A stretch of DNA of 64,000 bases. Origin: Kingella negevensis. Its GTDB lineage: Bacteria; Pseudomonadota; Gammaproteobacteria; Burkholderiales; Neisseriaceae. The position numbers and the translations under genes are program-made. The notes below the pieces were generated by a model, which was given only the letters and a program-made list of their open reading frames with translations, was not told the origin of the DNA and did not search any database. The stretch lies in the NCBI RefSeq assembly GCF_030177895.1, contig NZ_CP123448.1, forward strand, positions 434,001-498,000, given 5' to 3'. Below are positions 1 through 9,601 of this stretch, in pieces (position 1 is the stretch's first letter; every line of letters begins with the position of its first letter).

Positions 1-351
1 GATATTGCCGTGATAAACGAACAAGGTTGGCTGCGCATTGTGGACCGCAAAAAAGATTTGATTGTGGTGTCTGGTTTCAATGTGTACCCAAATGAAATTG
101 AAGACGTGGTAGCGCATCACCCGAAAGTACAAGAAGTGGCTTGCGTTGGCGTTCAAAGTGAAAAAACAGGCGAAGCGTTGAAATTGTTTGTGGTAAAAAA
201 AGACAATTCGCTCACGGCTGATGAATTGATTGCGTTCTGTCGCACACAATTAACGGGCTACAAAGTGCCGCGTGATATTGAATTCCGTGATGAATTGCCA
301 AAATCCAACGTGGGCAAAATCTTGCGCCGCGAATTGCGTGAACAAAAATAA
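1..351 (+). CDS. fadD: Long-chain fatty-acid-CoA ligase, C-terminal part
   Basis: This is the C-terminal end of an AMP-forming acyl-CoA synthetase; the reading frame is open to base 1, so the start lies outside the window. The visible 117 residues contain the hinge and C-terminal subdomain signature ([17 protein letters not shown], then [11 protein letters not shown]) and the end motif [14 protein letters not shown], whose lysine is the adenylation lysine of this family. FadD activates long-chain fatty acids to acyl-CoA with ATP at the inner membrane, for beta-oxidation or phospholipid recycling. The wording of the motifs is close to E. coli FadD, so the assignment is firm. An uptake-sequence hairpin follows. 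Confidence 0.93.
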   Translation, partial: DIAVINEQGWLRIVDRKKDLIVVSGFNVYPNEIEDVVAHHPKVQEVACVGVQSEKTGEALKLFVVKKDNSLTADELIAFCRTQLTGYKVPRDIEFRDELPKSNVGKILRRELREQK

Positions 352-401
352 GTAGCGCATGTTGTAAAAAATTTGTAAAATCTGATTTATTATTCTAAAT
401 G

Positions 402-427
402 ACAGCCTGAAAATATTTTCAGGCTGT
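402..427 (+). terminator. Inverted uptake-sequence pair after fadD
   Basis: Two uptake-sequence cores face each other (ACAGCCTGAAAA / TTTTCAGGCTGT), forming a stem with a tight AT loop and a short T run. Such pairs commonly act as terminators in Neisseriaceae. Confidence 0.65.
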
Positions 428-459
428 TTCTGTATTCATTTGATTGAAAGGAAAACAAA

Positions 460-810
460 ATGACTGGCGCATTTATGTTGATTGCATTTATTTTGGGATT
501 TTGGTGTATTTGGTCTGCCAATCGCGAAGTGAACTCTATTGGTGAAGCCTTGGGTTTTACATTACTGGCGATTATTCTCAAAGGCTTGATGGAATGGAGC
601 GGTATGCCACACTTTGACAAAACGTTGATGGCAATCTGGGGGATTTTGTTTGTGTTTACCGTGATTGTTTTCGAATTGGTAGAACGTTTGTCGAGCAATA
701 TAAGTGCGAACATGGGGGTTGCGCTGGCGGGTGCTGGTGGCTGGTTTGGGATTGCCAAATGGGCGTTTAGCACGGCAGGTATGACTAAGATTGCGAGCTG
801 GGTAATTTAA
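460..810 (+). CDS. Small inner-membrane protein, unknown function
   Basis: A 116-residue hydrophobic protein with an AAAGGA ribosome site 8 bases before its ATG. Four membrane-spanning stretches can be picked out (about 4-20, 29-45, 56-73 and 85-105), separated by short charged loops such as SANREVN and LVERLSSN. I do not recognise the family. It stands alone between uptake-sequence hairpins, converging on trpS. The opposite-strand frame over the same bases is less plausible because it has no ribosome site and no hydrophobic pattern of its own. Confidence 0.7.
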   Translation: MTGAFMLIAFILGFWCIWSANREVNSIGEALGFTLLAIILKGLMEWSGMPHFDKTLMAIWGILFVFTVIVFELVERLSSNISANMGVALAGAGGWFGIAKWAFSTAGMTKIASWVI

Positions 811-813
811 AAC

Positions 814-849
814 AAAAGCAGCCTGAAAAATAGTTTTCAGGCTGCTTTT
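814..849. terminator. Bidirectional uptake-sequence terminator
   Basis: AAAAGCAGCCTGAAAA faces TTTTCAGGCTGCTTTT with a three-base loop. A-runs and T-runs lie on both sides, so it can end both the convergent gene at 460-810 and trpS. Confidence 0.75.
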
Positions 850-863
850 GTTTTGTGTGGGAA

Positions 864-1871
864 TTAACCCAGCTTGCGAATACCCACAGCATCTTTCACT
901 TGCACCAACAATTCACGCGCTTCCTTGCGCGCTTTTTCTGCGCCTGCTTGCAATACTTCTTCAATACGCGCAGGGTTCGCCATCAATTCGTTATACACTT
1001 CGGTTTTGCTGTCCAATTCCGCGCCAATTTTCGCCGCTAAAATTTTCTTCGCTTCGCCCCATGCCAAACCTTCGTTCAATGCGCGTTCATATTCTGCGTA
1101 TTCTTCTGCGGTTGAAAAGGCTTGGTAAATCTCAAAAATTGGGCTTTCGCCTTTGAATTTAGGCTCACCTGGTTCTTTCAAATTGGTGATGATTTGGTTA
1201 ATCGCTTTTTGGCGTTGTTTCGGTGTCAAGAAAAGCGGAATGGTGTTGCCATAGCTTTTAGACATTTTGCGACCGTCCAAACCCACCAACAATTCCACGT
1301 TGTCATCAGTTTGGGCTTCAGGCAGCGTGAAGATTTCTTTGCCAAAACGATAGTTGAAACGTTGCGCAATATCACGTGCCATTTCAATGTGCTGAATTTG
1401 GTCGCGCCCCACAGGTACTTTGTGCGCATTAAACATCAAAATATCGGCAGACATCAAAATAGGGTAGCTATATAGGCCCATTTCCACTTCAAAATCAGGG
1501 TCTTGGTCTTCCACCACATTTTTATCTACGGCAGCTTTGTACGCATGTGCGCGGTTCATCAAACCTTTTGCGGTGATACACGTCAAAATCCAGTTCAGTT
1601 CAGGAATTTCGGGAATGTCGGATTGGCGATAAAACGTGGTGCGTTCCGTGTCCAAACCGCAAGCCAACCATGTTGCTGCAACTGCTTGAGTGGATTGTGC
1701 AATCATTTCAGGGTCGTGACATTTGATTAAGCCGTGATAGTTTGCCAAGAAAAGATAAGATTCGGTGTTATCTTGTGCCGCAGCCTGAATAGCTGGGCGG
1801 ATTGCACCAACGTAATTGCCTAAGTGCGGGATACCTGTTGTGGTAACGCCTGTGAGAACGCGAGTAGTCAT
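864..1871 (-). CDS. trpS: Tryptophanyl-tRNA synthetase
   Basis: A 335-residue class I aminoacyl-tRNA synthetase that charges tRNA-Trp with tryptophan in the cytoplasm. The N-terminus carries the HIGH-like signature as PHLGN in [15 protein letters not shown], and KMSKS appears in full in [15 protein letters not shown]. Length matches the bacterial TrpS family. The frame extends further upstream, but the start at MTTRVLTG fits the family N-terminus. The upstream extension would run over the uptake sequence and through the divergent grxD promoter. It is transcribed divergently from grxD. Confidence 0.95.
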   Translation of the reverse strand: MTTRVLTGVTTTGIPHLGNYVGAIRPAIQAAAQDNTESYLFLANYHGLIKCHDPEMIAQSTQAVAATWLACGLDTERTTFYRQSDIPEIPELNWILTCITAKGLMNRAHAYKAAVDKNVVEDQDPDFEVEMGLYSYPILMSADILMFNAHKVPVGRDQIQHIEMARDIAQRFNYRFGKEIFTLPEAQTDDNVELLVGLDGRKMSKSYGNTIPLFLTPKQRQKAINQIITNLKEPGEPKFKGESPIFEIYQAFSTAEEYAEYERALNEGLAWGEAKKILAAKIGAELDSKTEVYNELMANPARIEEVLQAGAEKARKEARELLVQVKDAVGIRKLG

Positions 1872-1959
1872 GTTTTTTCTGCTTTCGTGGTTATTCTGAA
1901 AAATGGTAAATCTTAGCACACGCAGCCTGAAAAGCCTATCTATCCACTTTAAAAGCGCA

Positions 1960-1965
1960 TATAAT
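1960..1965 (+). promoter_or_regulatory. grxD -10 box
   Basis: A perfect TATAAT lies 42 bases before the grxD start. No good -35 hexamer is visible 16-18 bases upstream, so only the -10 element is claimed. Confidence 0.5.
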
Positions 1966-2007
1966 ACGCACGTTTTCAACTAACCCTATTTTTTAAAGGA
2001 AGCACAA

Positions 2008-2325
2008 GTGAACATTCAAGAACAAATCAAACAAGTCGTAACCGAACACCCAATCGTATTGTTTATGAAAGGTACAAAACAATTCCCACAATGCGGTTTC
2101 TCTTCACGCGCGGTTCAAATCTTGCAAGCGGCTGGCTGCGAAGAATTTGCCACTGTAAACGTGTTGGAAAACGATGAAGTGCGCCAAGGCATCAAAGAAT
2201 TTAGCAACTGGCCAACCATTCCACAATTATATGTAAACGGCGAATTTATTGGCGGCGCAGACATTTTGATGGAAATGTATGAAGCAGGCGAATTGCAAGA
2301 ATTATTGAAAACGGTAAACGCCTAA
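2008..2325 (+). CDS. grxD: Monothiol glutaredoxin, Grx4 family
   Basis: A 105-residue monothiol glutaredoxin. The active-site CGFS is at residues 29-32 (QCGFSSRAVQIL), and the glutathione-binding segments WPTIPQLYVNGEFIGGADI are present. Members bind a glutathione-coordinated [2Fe-2S] cluster as dimers or with BolA proteins and take part in iron-sulfur delivery. Translation starts at GTG, with AAAGGA 7 bases upstream; no in-frame ATG competes. It sits directly before nrdB but is separated from it by a terminator, so it is probably its own transcript. Confidence 0.93.
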   Translation: MNIQEQIKQVVTEHPIVLFMKGTKQFPQCGFSSRAVQILQAAGCEEFATVNVLENDEVRQGIKEFSNWPTIPQLYVNGEFIGGADILMEMYEAGELQELLKTVNA

Positions 2326-2349
2326 TTATTTTCAGGCTGCCACCTTATC

Positions 2350-2379
2350 ACGCTGTTTGATATTTCAAACAGCGTTTTT
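2350..2379 (+). terminator. Terminator between grxD and nrdB
   Basis: The stem ACGCTGTTTGA / TTTCAAACAGCGT is followed by TTTTT; it is independent of uptake sequences. Confidence 0.75.
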
Positions 2380-2408
2380 CACGTTATTCAAATACAAAGG
2401 AAAACGAA

Positions 2409-3563
2409 ATGTCTTGCGAACACGTTCAAATGCAATACAGCACCTTTAGCCAAACGCCAAATAACCCCTTGCTCGAACCCATGTTTTTCGGGAAGCCTGT
2501 AAACGTAGCGCGTTACGACCAACAAAAATACGAAATTTTTGAAAAACTGATTGAAAAACAAATCTCATTTTTCTGGCGACCAGAAGAAATCGACTTATCA
2601 CGCGACCGTATTGACTACGGCAATTTGCCAGACCATGAAAAACACATTTTCATCAGCAACTTGAAATATCAAACGCTGCTCGATTCCATTCAAGGACGCA
2701 GCCCAAATGTGGGCTTCTTGCCGCTGGTGTCTATCCCAGAATTGGAAACATGGATTGAAACATGGTCATTCTTCGAGACCATTCACTCACGCAGCTACAC
2801 GCACATTATCCGCAACATCGTAAACGACCCGTCAATCGTGTTTGACGACATCGTGCAAAACGAATACATCATCGCCCGCGCCGAAGACATCGCTTGTTAT
2901 TACGATGATTTGATTGAATACACGCAATATTTCAACTTACTGGGAGTAGGCGAACACACTGTAAAGGGCAAAACCATTACCGTTTCCCTACGCGAACTGA
3001 AGAAAAAACTGTATTTGTGCCTAATGTGCGTGAACGTGTTGGAAGCCATTCGTTTCTACGTTTCATTTGCTTGCTCATTTGCGTTTGCCGAACGCGAATT
3101 GATGGAAGGCAACGCCAAAATCATCAAACTGATTGCGCGTGATGAAGCCCTGCATTTAACCAGCACCCAACACATGCTCAACTTAATGCGCAGCGGCATT
3201 GACGACCCAGAAATGGCAGAAATCGCCGCAGAATTGCACGAAGAAACGTTTGAATTGTTCAAAAAAGCCGCCGAGCAAGAAAAAGAATGGGCAAACTATC
3301 TGTTCAAAGATGGTTCAATGATTGGCTTGAACAAAGATATTTTGGCGCAATACGTTGAATACATCACCAACCACCGCATGACAGCCGTAGGCTTGCCGAT
3401 TGCATTCCCACAATCAACGCAAAACCCAATCCCATGGATTAACGCGTGGTTGTCGTCTGACAACGTGCAAGTTGCACCGCAAGAAGTGGAAATTTCGTCT
3501 TACTTAATCGGTCAGATTGACGCGGAAGTGAAAACGGAAGATTTGGAAGGATTTGAGCTGTAA
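2409..3563 (+). CDS. nrdB: Class Ia ribonucleotide reductase, beta subunit
   Basis: This 384-residue protein is the diiron-tyrosyl radical subunit that, with NrdA, reduces ribonucleoside diphosphates to deoxyribonucleotides. Residues line up with E. coli NrdB at an offset of 8: Asp92, Glu123 and His126 as iron ligands and the radical Tyr130 in [12 protein letters not shown]. Further iron ligands are in [10 protein letters not shown] and ARDEALH. The acidic tail DLEGFEL is the NrdA-docking peptide. AAAGGA precedes the ATG. NrdA is not adjacent in this window. The 3' end runs into an uptake-sequence hairpin. Confidence 0.96.
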   Translation: MSCEHVQMQYSTFSQTPNNPLLEPMFFGKPVNVARYDQQKYEIFEKLIEKQISFFWRPEEIDLSRDRIDYGNLPDHEKHIFISNLKYQTLLDSIQGRSPNVGFLPLVSIPELETWIETWSFFETIHSRSYTHIIRNIVNDPSIVFDDIVQNEYIIARAEDIACYYDDLIEYTQYFNLLGVGEHTVKGKTITVSLRELKKKLYLCLMCVNVLEAIRFYVSFACSFAFAERELMEGNAKIIKLIARDEALHLTSTQHMLNLMRSGIDDPEMAEIAAELHEETFELFKKAAEQEKEWANYLFKDGSMIGLNKDILAQYVEYITNHRMTAVGLPIAFPQSTQNPIPWINAWLSSDNVQVAPQEVEISSYLIGQIDAEVKTEDLEGFEL

Positions 3564-3575
3564 TCCCCTTATTTG

Positions 3576-3612
3576 AACGCAGCCTGAAAAGATAATTTTC
3601 AGGCTGCGTTTT
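3576..3612 (+). terminator. Uptake-sequence terminator after nrdB
   Basis: AACGCAGCCTGAAAA pairs with TTTTCAGGCTGCGTT across a short loop, followed by T-rich sequence. The rest of the gap to pepD (3613-3806) holds three more uptake-sequence cores and no gene. Confidence 0.7.
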
Positions 3613-3806
3613 ATAAAACTGCTGACTGCTTTATGAAACCCCACATGACATTTTGCAGCCTTAAAACAAATTGTCGGCTCGGAGAACCGATCTACGGCGA
3701 ATAAAGTTTTCAGGCTGCGATTATTGTGACGTAAATCATTTTCAGGCTGCAATCAAACGCAGTACAATCCATCCCGTTTTCTAACAAAACATTAAAGGTT
3801 AAAACA

Positions 3807-5258
3807 ATGAACGACATCACTCAACTCGCCCCACAAACCGTATGGCAATGGTTCGCCAAAATCTGCGCCATTCCACACCCCAGTTTCCACGAAGCCGAAC
3901 TCGTGCAATTCATCATCGACCAAGTGCAAACCGAAGGCAAATCACGCGGAATGACCGTAGAGCGCGACAGCAAAAACAACCTGCACATCACCAAACCCGC
4001 CAGCAAAGGTATGGAAAACCGCGCCCCCGTTGCGCTGCAAGCCCATTGCGACATGGTTGCCCAAAAAGCCGATAATTCCACCCACGATTTCATCAAAGAC
4101 CCTATTCAGCCGCGCATTCAAGACCAATTTGTGTATGCCAATCACACCACATTAGGCGCAGACAACGGCATCGGTTTAGCCATGGCATTAGCCGTAGCGT
4201 TCAGCGACGACATCGCCCACCCAGAATTACACATCATCATCACCACAGAGGAAGAAACGTCCATGGGCGGCGTGAACGTCTTGCAGCCTGAATGGTTGTC
4301 CGCGCCATACTTGCTGAATTTGGACACCGAAGACGACGCACAAATTTTTGTCGGTTGCGCAGGCGGTTGTGACGCGACATTCACGCGCCAATATCCGCAC
4401 CACGCGTACACAGGCAAAACACTGAGCGTGAAAGTATCAGGTTTGCGTGGCGGACACTCAGGTGTAAACATTCACGAATATCGCGGCAACGCCAATTTAG
4501 TGCTAATCCGCGTGCTTCAGGCTGCGAACCAAGTCGCGCCCATTCAACTGATTGCGTTCAACGGCGGCACAGTGATTAACGCTATTCCACGCAGCGCAGA
4601 AGCCATTATTGTGGGCGACGAAAGCGTGATTGCCGCGATTGAAGCCGAAGCCAAAATCATTCAAACCGAGTTGCATGCCGTAGAACGCAGCCTGAAAGTG
4701 GAATGCACCGCGCAAGAAACCACCGCAACCGTGTTGTCTCAAGCGGACACGCAACACTTTTTGGATTTCGTCAGCAGCTTCCCAAATGGTGTGCTGCGTA
4801 TGAGCGACGATTTTGCGGGCATTGTGGAAACGTCTATCAACGCTGGTGTGGTAACGCTAGAGCAGGGCGATTTTGCGCTGAAAACCTTAATGCGCTCGCT
4901 GGGCGAAACGCAAAAACAAGCGTTGAAACAAAGATTGGCGGCGTTATCGCGTTTAGCTGGTGTGGAAATGCACACGCACAATGATTACCCTGGTTGGTTG
5001 CCAGACCCACAATCTAAATTGCTGGAATTGGTGAAACCTTTAATGGCGACGGAATTTGGCAGAGAACCAACTGTGCAAGTGATTCACGCAGGTTTGGAAT
5101 GCGGCTATCTGAAATCTAAAGCGCCGCACATGGATATGGTTTCGTTTGGTCCAAACATTTTCAACGCACATTCGCCAACCGAACACGTGCAAATTGATAG
5201 CGTGGCAAAAAATTTTGAGTTGCTGAAAAAAGTGTTGTTGGCAATTCCTGCGAAATAA
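3807..5258 (+). CDS. pepD: Aminoacyl-histidine dipeptidase (M20 family)
   Basis: A 483-residue cytosolic zinc dipeptidase that cleaves Xaa-His and other dipeptides. The M20 zinc-site landmarks are in order: LQAHCDMV (ligand His and catalytic Asp, about residue 80), GADNGIG (bridging Asp, about 117), TTEEETSMGG (catalytic and ligand glutamates, about 147), and the lid-domain region GLRGGHSG. Length equals the PepD family. The gene stands alone with terminators on both sides, and an AAAGG ribosome site precedes the ATG. Confidence 0.94.
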   Translation: MNDITQLAPQTVWQWFAKICAIPHPSFHEAELVQFIIDQVQTEGKSRGMTVERDSKNNLHITKPASKGMENRAPVALQAHCDMVAQKADNSTHDFIKDPIQPRIQDQFVYANHTTLGADNGIGLAMALAVAFSDDIAHPELHIIITTEEETSMGGVNVLQPEWLSAPYLLNLDTEDDAQIFVGCAGGCDATFTRQYPHHAYTGKTLSVKVSGLRGGHSGVNIHEYRGNANLVLIRVLQAANQVAPIQLIAFNGGTVINAIPRSAEAIIVGDESVIAAIEAEAKIIQTELHAVERSLKVECTAQETTATVLSQADTQHFLDFVSSFPNGVLRMSDDFAGIVETSINAGVVTLEQGDFALKTLMRSLGETQKQALKQRLAALSRLAGVEMHTHNDYPGWLPDPQSKLLELVKPLMATEFGREPTVQVIHAGLECGYLKSKAPHMDMVSFGPNIFNAHSPTEHVQIDSVAKNFELLKKVLLAIPAK

Positions 5259-5267
5259 TTTGTGAAG

Positions 5268-5299
5268 ACTGGGTTTCTGAAAAGAAGCCCAGTTTTTTT
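5268..5299 (+). terminator. Terminator after pepD
   Basis: ACTGGGTTTC pairs with GAAGCCCAGT, followed by seven T residues. Confidence 0.8.
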
Positions 5300-5384
5300 C
5301 AGGCTGCGTTTAGAGTAATCACGCAGCCTGAAAGTAAATAATGTTAAAATCGCACCATTCAAAAAATACGCAGGAACAAAAACC

Positions 5385-7046
5385 ATGAACCAAGAAATTG
5401 AACGCGACAGCATGCAATACGATGTCGTGATTGTCGGCGCAGGCGTGGCGGGCTTGTCTGCTGCGATTAAATTGAAACAAATCGCCGCCGAGCAAAACCG
5501 TGAAATCAGCGTTTGCGTATTAGAAAAAGGCAGCGAAGTGGGTGCACACATTTTATCGGGCGCGGTGTTTGACCCGATTGCGCTAGACGAATTGTTGCCA
5601 AAATGGCGCGAATTGGGCGCACCGCTCACGCGCCCTGTTACGGACGACCAAGTTTTATTTTTGACCGAAAATAAATCATTCAAAATTCCACTCACGCCGC
5701 CAAGTTTTCAAAATCATGGCAATTACATCATCAGCTTAGGCGTGTTGTGTAAATGGTTGGCGGAACAAGCGGAAAATCTCGGCGTGGAAATTTACGCAGG
5801 TTTTGCAGGCGCGGAAATTTTGTACCACAAAGACGGCAGCGTGAAAGGCGTGGCGACAGGCAATATGGGCGTGGGCAAAGACGGCGAACCGACCGCGAAT
5901 TTCCAAGCTGGCATGGAATTACACGCGCAGCAAACCATTTTTGCCGAAGGGGCGCGTGGCTCGTTGAGCAAAACGATTATTCGCCAATATTCGCTCGACC
6001 GATTCAGTCAGCCACAAACTTACGGTTTGGGGATTAAGGAAATTTGGGAAGTGCAGCCTGAAAAATCGCAAGCAGGTTTAGCCATTCACACAACAGGTTA
6101 TCCGTTGGATTCGCACACTTACGGCGGTTCATTTATTTATCATTTAGACGATAATAAAGTGGCGATTGGTTTTGTGGTGGGGCTGGATTATGAAAATCCG
6201 TATTTGTCGCCATTTGAGGAATTTCAACGCTTTAAATTGCACCCTGCGATTCGTCCGCTTTTGGAGGGCGGTCGCCGAATCGCTTACGGGGCGCGAGCTT
6301 TGGTGGAAGGCGGTTTGCAGAGTTTGCCGAAATTATCATTTGCGGGCGGCGTGTTGATTGGCGATTGCGCGGGCTTTTTGAATGTGCCGCGCATCAAAGG
6401 CTGTCATACCGCGATGAAATCGGCGATGTTGGCGGCAGAAGCGATTTTCCCTGTTTTGGTGGAACACGATGGCGAGTTGCCTGAAAAAAATGTGTCGGCA
6501 GATAATTATCAAAAACTATTTGAAAATAGCTGGTTATATGATGAATTGCATCAGGCTCGAAATATTCGTCCGTCTTTTAAATGGGGTTTGATTCCTGCGA
6601 TGATTTACACTGCGTTGGAGCAATATGTGTTGAAAGGGCGCGGCGCGTGGACGTTGAAACATCACGGCACGGATTCAGGCAGCCTAAAAAAAGCGGCGGA
6701 TTGTCAGCCGATTGATTATCCAAAACCTGATGGCAAAATCACGTTTGACCGTTTGAGCAGCGTGTTTTTGGCGAATGTGTCGCATGAAGAAGACCAGCCA
6801 TCGCATTTGCAACTGAAAAACGCGCAAACGATGATTGACGTGAATTTCAAAGAATACGCCAGCCCTGAAACGTGTTATTGCCCTGCTGGCGTGTACGAAA
6901 TCGTAGAAGAAAACGGTGCACCGCGTTTACAAATCAATGCAGCGAATTGTGTTCACTGCAAAACCTGCGACATCAAAGACCCAACACAAAATATCAACTG
7001 GATTTGCCCAGAGGGAAGTGGTGGACCGAATTATTCGGAAATGTAA
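5385..7046 (+). CDS. Electron-transfer flavoprotein-ubiquinone oxidoreductase
   Basis: A 553-residue FAD and [4Fe-4S] enzyme that passes electrons from reduced ETF to ubiquinone at the membrane. The N-terminal dinucleotide fold is clear (VVIVGAGVAGLSAA, residues about 13-26), followed by the substrate-side segment EKGSEVGAHILSGAV typical of ETF-QO. The C-terminal ferredoxin-like domain holds the four cluster cysteines in CVHCKTCDIKDPTQ and WICPEG. Length matches the family. ETF subunit genes are not in this window. An uptake-sequence hairpin ends the gene. Confidence 0.93.
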   Translation: MNQEIERDSMQYDVVIVGAGVAGLSAAIKLKQIAAEQNREISVCVLEKGSEVGAHILSGAVFDPIALDELLPKWRELGAPLTRPVTDDQVLFLTENKSFKIPLTPPSFQNHGNYIISLGVLCKWLAEQAENLGVEIYAGFAGAEILYHKDGSVKGVATGNMGVGKDGEPTANFQAGMELHAQQTIFAEGARGSLSKTIIRQYSLDRFSQPQTYGLGIKEIWEVQPEKSQAGLAIHTTGYPLDSHTYGGSFIYHLDDNKVAIGFVVGLDYENPYLSPFEEFQRFKLHPAIRPLLEGGRRIAYGARALVEGGLQSLPKLSFAGGVLIGDCAGFLNVPRIKGCHTAMKSAMLAAEAIFPVLVEHDGELPEKNVSADNYQKLFENSWLYDELHQARNIRPSFKWGLIPAMIYTALEQYVLKGRGAWTLKHHGTDSGSLKKAADCQPIDYPKPDGKITFDRLSSVFLANVSHEEDQPSHLQLKNAQTMIDVNFKEYASPETCYCPAGVYEIVEENGAPRLQINAANCVHCKTCDIKDPTQNINWICPEGSGGPNYSEM

Positions 7047-7048
7047 GT

Positions 7049-7083
7049 TTTTTCAGGCTGCGACTTAGATTGCAGCCTGAAAG
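7049..7083 (+). terminator. Uptake-sequence pair after ETF-QO
   Basis: TTTTTTCAGGCTGC and GCAGCCTGAAA face outward around an 11-base loop. Confidence 0.5.
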
Positions 7084-7109
7084 TTTTGTCTCACAGAAAA
7101 TCAAAAATC

Positions 7110-7847
7110 ATGAATATTGTTACTCAACTGGTTTTACCTGAGCATTTATCCGCGCATACGCCCACGAAAACGCAGCCTGAAAACGGCGTATTTCTGCGAT
7201 ACGATGAACACGGTTTATCGCTCGCGAAAGTAGGAGAGAAGGGTGTGGTGCAAGTGGATTTTGCGAGCGGCGCGGCGCAATATCGGCGCACAAAAGGCGG
7301 CGGAGAACTGATTGGCAAGGCAGTAAACCATACCACAAAGCCAACCGTTTGGGACGCGACTGGCGGCTTGGGGCGTGATAGTTTTGTGCTAGCAAGTTTA
7401 GGTTTGTGCGTTCAGACGTTTGAGCAAAATTTTGCGGTGTTTGCATTGTTGTTGGACGGCTTGCAACGGGCAAAAATGCAGCCTGAAATCGCGGAAGTGG
7501 TGGCAAATATCACGCTGATTCAGGGCAACGCGGCGCAACTTTTGCGTGAACAAGCGGCAGCAGTCGGCAAGCCCGATGTGGTGTATCTTGACCCGATGTA
7601 TCCCGAGCGGCAGAAGTCGGCAGCCGTGAAAAAGGAAATGGCGTATTTTCATGAATTAGTCGGGCTGCCTGAAAGCGATGCGGACGCGCAATTATTTCAG
7701 GCTGCGAGGGAAGTGGCGAAAAAGCGAATTGTGGTGAAACGTCCGCGTTTGGGGGAGTTTTTGTGTGGCGTGAAACCTGCGTATCAGTATGAAGGAAAAT
7801 CAACTCGGTTTGATATTTATTTGCCGTTACAACCTGAAAATAAATAA
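7110..7847 (+). CDS. rsmJ: 16S rRNA (guanine-1516-N2)-methyltransferase
   Basis: A 245-residue SAM-dependent methyltransferase of the RsmJ (YhiQ) family, which methylates G1516 of 16S rRNA. Visible motifs are the SAM-binding segment VWDATGGLGRDSFVLASLG, the second strand ending in EQN, and the catalytic-loop segment VYLDPMYPERQKSA. The C-terminal VVKRPRLGEFL is also typical. The ATG at 7110 is preferred over an upstream in-frame TTG because family members begin just before such a VLPEH-like segment; the ribosome site is weak either way. Uptake-sequence cores inside the gene encode QPE and FQAA. Confidence 0.87.
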   Translation: MNIVTQLVLPEHLSAHTPTKTQPENGVFLRYDEHGLSLAKVGEKGVVQVDFASGAAQYRRTKGGGELIGKAVNHTTKPTVWDATGGLGRDSFVLASLGLCVQTFEQNFAVFALLLDGLQRAKMQPEIAEVVANITLIQGNAAQLLREQAAAVGKPDVVYLDPMYPERQKSAAVKKEMAYFHELVGLPESDADAQLFQAAREVAKKRIVVKRPRLGEFLCGVKPAYQYEGKSTRFDIYLPLQPENK

Positions 7848-7872
7848 ATGCCGTAGATGTAAACACATCATA

Positions 7873-7914
7873 AATAATCGCAGCCTGAAAATATTGTTTC
7901 AGGCTGCGATTATT
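7873..7914 (+). terminator. Long uptake-sequence hairpin after rsmJ
   Basis: An 18-bp stem (AATAATCGCAGCCTGAAA / TTTCAGGCTGCGATTATT) with T-rich sequence after it. The AT-rich remainder to 8061 shows no gene. Confidence 0.75.
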
Positions 7915-8061
7915 TTTATTTATAATATTATTTAACATAACGCTTATATATAAACCTATTAAAAAATAAAAATTACTGAAACCCCACCAGTTTCAATTCA
8001 ACAACCAATAGGGCAGAGCAAACAAAAATTCACGCCCAATAAACTGAGCGTGAATCCAAAA

Positions 8062-9018
8062 TCAAATCAACCGCAACCGCAACCGCGCCAATTCCGCAGC
8101 CACATCATCAGCCGACCAATCATTAGCCGCTGCCAACATCGCCAACGCAACCGCCGTTTCAATATTGCACTTGCCACCCTGAATGGCGCCAGCTTGCCGC
8201 AACGCATTCCCTTGTGCATAAACCGCCGCCGCACAACCTTGCGGCACTTGGCTAATATTCAGCAACACCTTTCCTTGCTGCGTAAACCGCCGCACCGCCG
8301 CCAACCAGTTCGCATCATTAGGCGCATTCCCATGCCCAAAAGACTGCACAATCGCCGCAGCCGCCCCAAAATTATCCAACATAAACGCCGCAGCCTGAAC
8401 CCCAGCAACAGGCGTTAAATAAACATTTGCCACACGCACATCAGGATTAAACACACGCTTCACGCAGCCTGAAAACGGCGCAACCCCACTTTCAGGCTGC
8501 CATTCGCCAAAATGCGCATTCGCAAAACCATCGTCCGTTTCCGTGCTAACTTTGCTACAGCCCACCGCAGGAAACAATTTCCCATTAAAGGCCAACAAAA
8601 CTTCACGCACATCATCACGAAGCAGGGCAGCAACCGCCGTTTGCAAATTATCAGGCGCATCACTATTCACATGGTCAAACGGCTTTTGCGACCCCGTCAG
8701 CACCACAGGTTTTCCCAGCGTATCCAAAGCCAACGCCAACACATTTGCCGTGTAAGCCAACGTATCCGTGCCATGCAAAATCAACGCCCCGTCATAGCGC
8801 GGCAACTGCGCTTGCAAAATCCGCAACCAATCCGCCCAATGCTTTGGCGACACCGCCGAACTATCAATCAATGGCTCACAAACAAACCAATCACATTTCA
8901 GGCAGCCTGAAAACGGCACAAGAGCCGAATTCACAATCCCCGTATCAGGACGCAAACCCAATTCACTCTGCACCATGCCAATCGTGCCACCCGTGTATAA
9001 AACAAAAATGCGTTTCAT
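8062..9018 (-). CDS. L-asparaginase, type I-like
   Basis: A 318-residue asparaginase hydrolysing asparagine to aspartate and ammonia. Both threonine catalytic signatures are present: YTGGTIGM at residues about 8-15 and LHGTDTLAYTA near residue 82, the latter followed by the Lys-containing VVLTGSQKPF. No signal peptide is seen, so the enzyme is probably cytoplasmic. The start codon overlaps the stop of the upstream membrane-protein gene, so the two are translationally coupled. Three uptake-sequence cores lie in frame and read as FSGC, FSGC and QPE. Confidence 0.88.
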   Translation of the reverse strand: MKRIFVLYTGGTIGMVQSELGLRPDTGIVNSALVPFSGCLKCDWFVCEPLIDSSAVSPKHWADWLRILQAQLPRYDGALILHGTDTLAYTANVLALALDTLGKPVVLTGSQKPFDHVNSDAPDNLQTAVAALLRDDVREVLLAFNGKLFPAVGCSKVSTETDDGFANAHFGEWQPESGVAPFSGCVKRVFNPDVRVANVYLTPVAGVQAAAFMLDNFGAAAAIVQSFGHGNAPNDANWLAAVRRFTQQGKVLLNISQVPQGCAAAVYAQGNALRQAGAIQGGKCNIETAVALAMLAAANDWSADDVAAELARLRLRLI

Positions 9019-9395
9019 CGAAACACACTCTTCAATTGGCGTTTATGGCGATTCGCCCACTCCTTGCCATAAAAGCCCACAATCGGCAACGTAACCAAAA
9101 TCAGCTTAAACCACCAAGTCGCATACCAAGGCGCAGGATTTACCCCTTGCGCAAACCAGTCCAGCCAAAACGTCCAGCAGCCGACCAGCAAGCCTAGCAT
9201 AATCGGGTAAACACGAAACAGAACTTCTTTGTGCCACAGCCAAAACGTCAAACACGTCCACACCACAACAGCAATCGTAATCATAAACGTATATTTAGGC
9301 ATAGCAGACGTAGCGAGCGCGGCAAGATAATAGTTTGCACCAATCCAAATCGCCGCAAGAATCGCCATTAAAATTTCTTCAGGCTTATTAAACAT
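9015..9395 (-). CDS. Small membrane protein coupled to asparaginase
   Basis: A 126-residue protein with about four transmembrane stretches (roughly residues 8-27, 33-52, 57-75 and 90-108) and a basic tail. It overlaps the asparaginase start by four bases. The start at MFNKPEE is chosen over a longer frame because the extension is not hydrophobic. I do not recognise the family. Confidence 0.7.
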   Translation of the reverse strand: MFNKPEEILMAILAAIWIGANYYLAALATSAMPKYTFMITIAVVVWTCLTFWLWHKEVLFRVYPIMLGLLVGCWTFWLDWFAQGVNPAPWYATWWFKLILVTLPIVGFYGKEWANRHKRQLKSVFR

Positions 9396-9556
9396 AGTAG
9401 TTTCCGTGAAATTGATTAGTGAATGAAAATAGCAATGATACGGCGTTATGCACACAGCGGACGTTGTCACCTTGTCTCATTTTTATTTTCATTCACTAAA
9501 GTAAACAAAATTTAAATATACCGCATTTTCAGGCTGCTTGCACACTCTATCTTTGC

Positions 9557-9562
9557 TATAAT
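9557..9562 (+). promoter_or_regulatory. upp -10 box
   Basis: A TATAAT lies 40 bases before upp. TGCTTG, 16 bases further upstream, is a possible weak -35. Confidence 0.5.
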
Positions 9563-9601
9563 TACACTCGTTTTCATCTCCCAAAAGCAAGGTAATACAA
9601 A

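Noticed and set aside
390..773. Minus-strand open frame across the small membrane protein.
   Set aside because: Begins in an uptake sequence, no ribosome site; the plus-strand frame has a good one and a membrane pattern.
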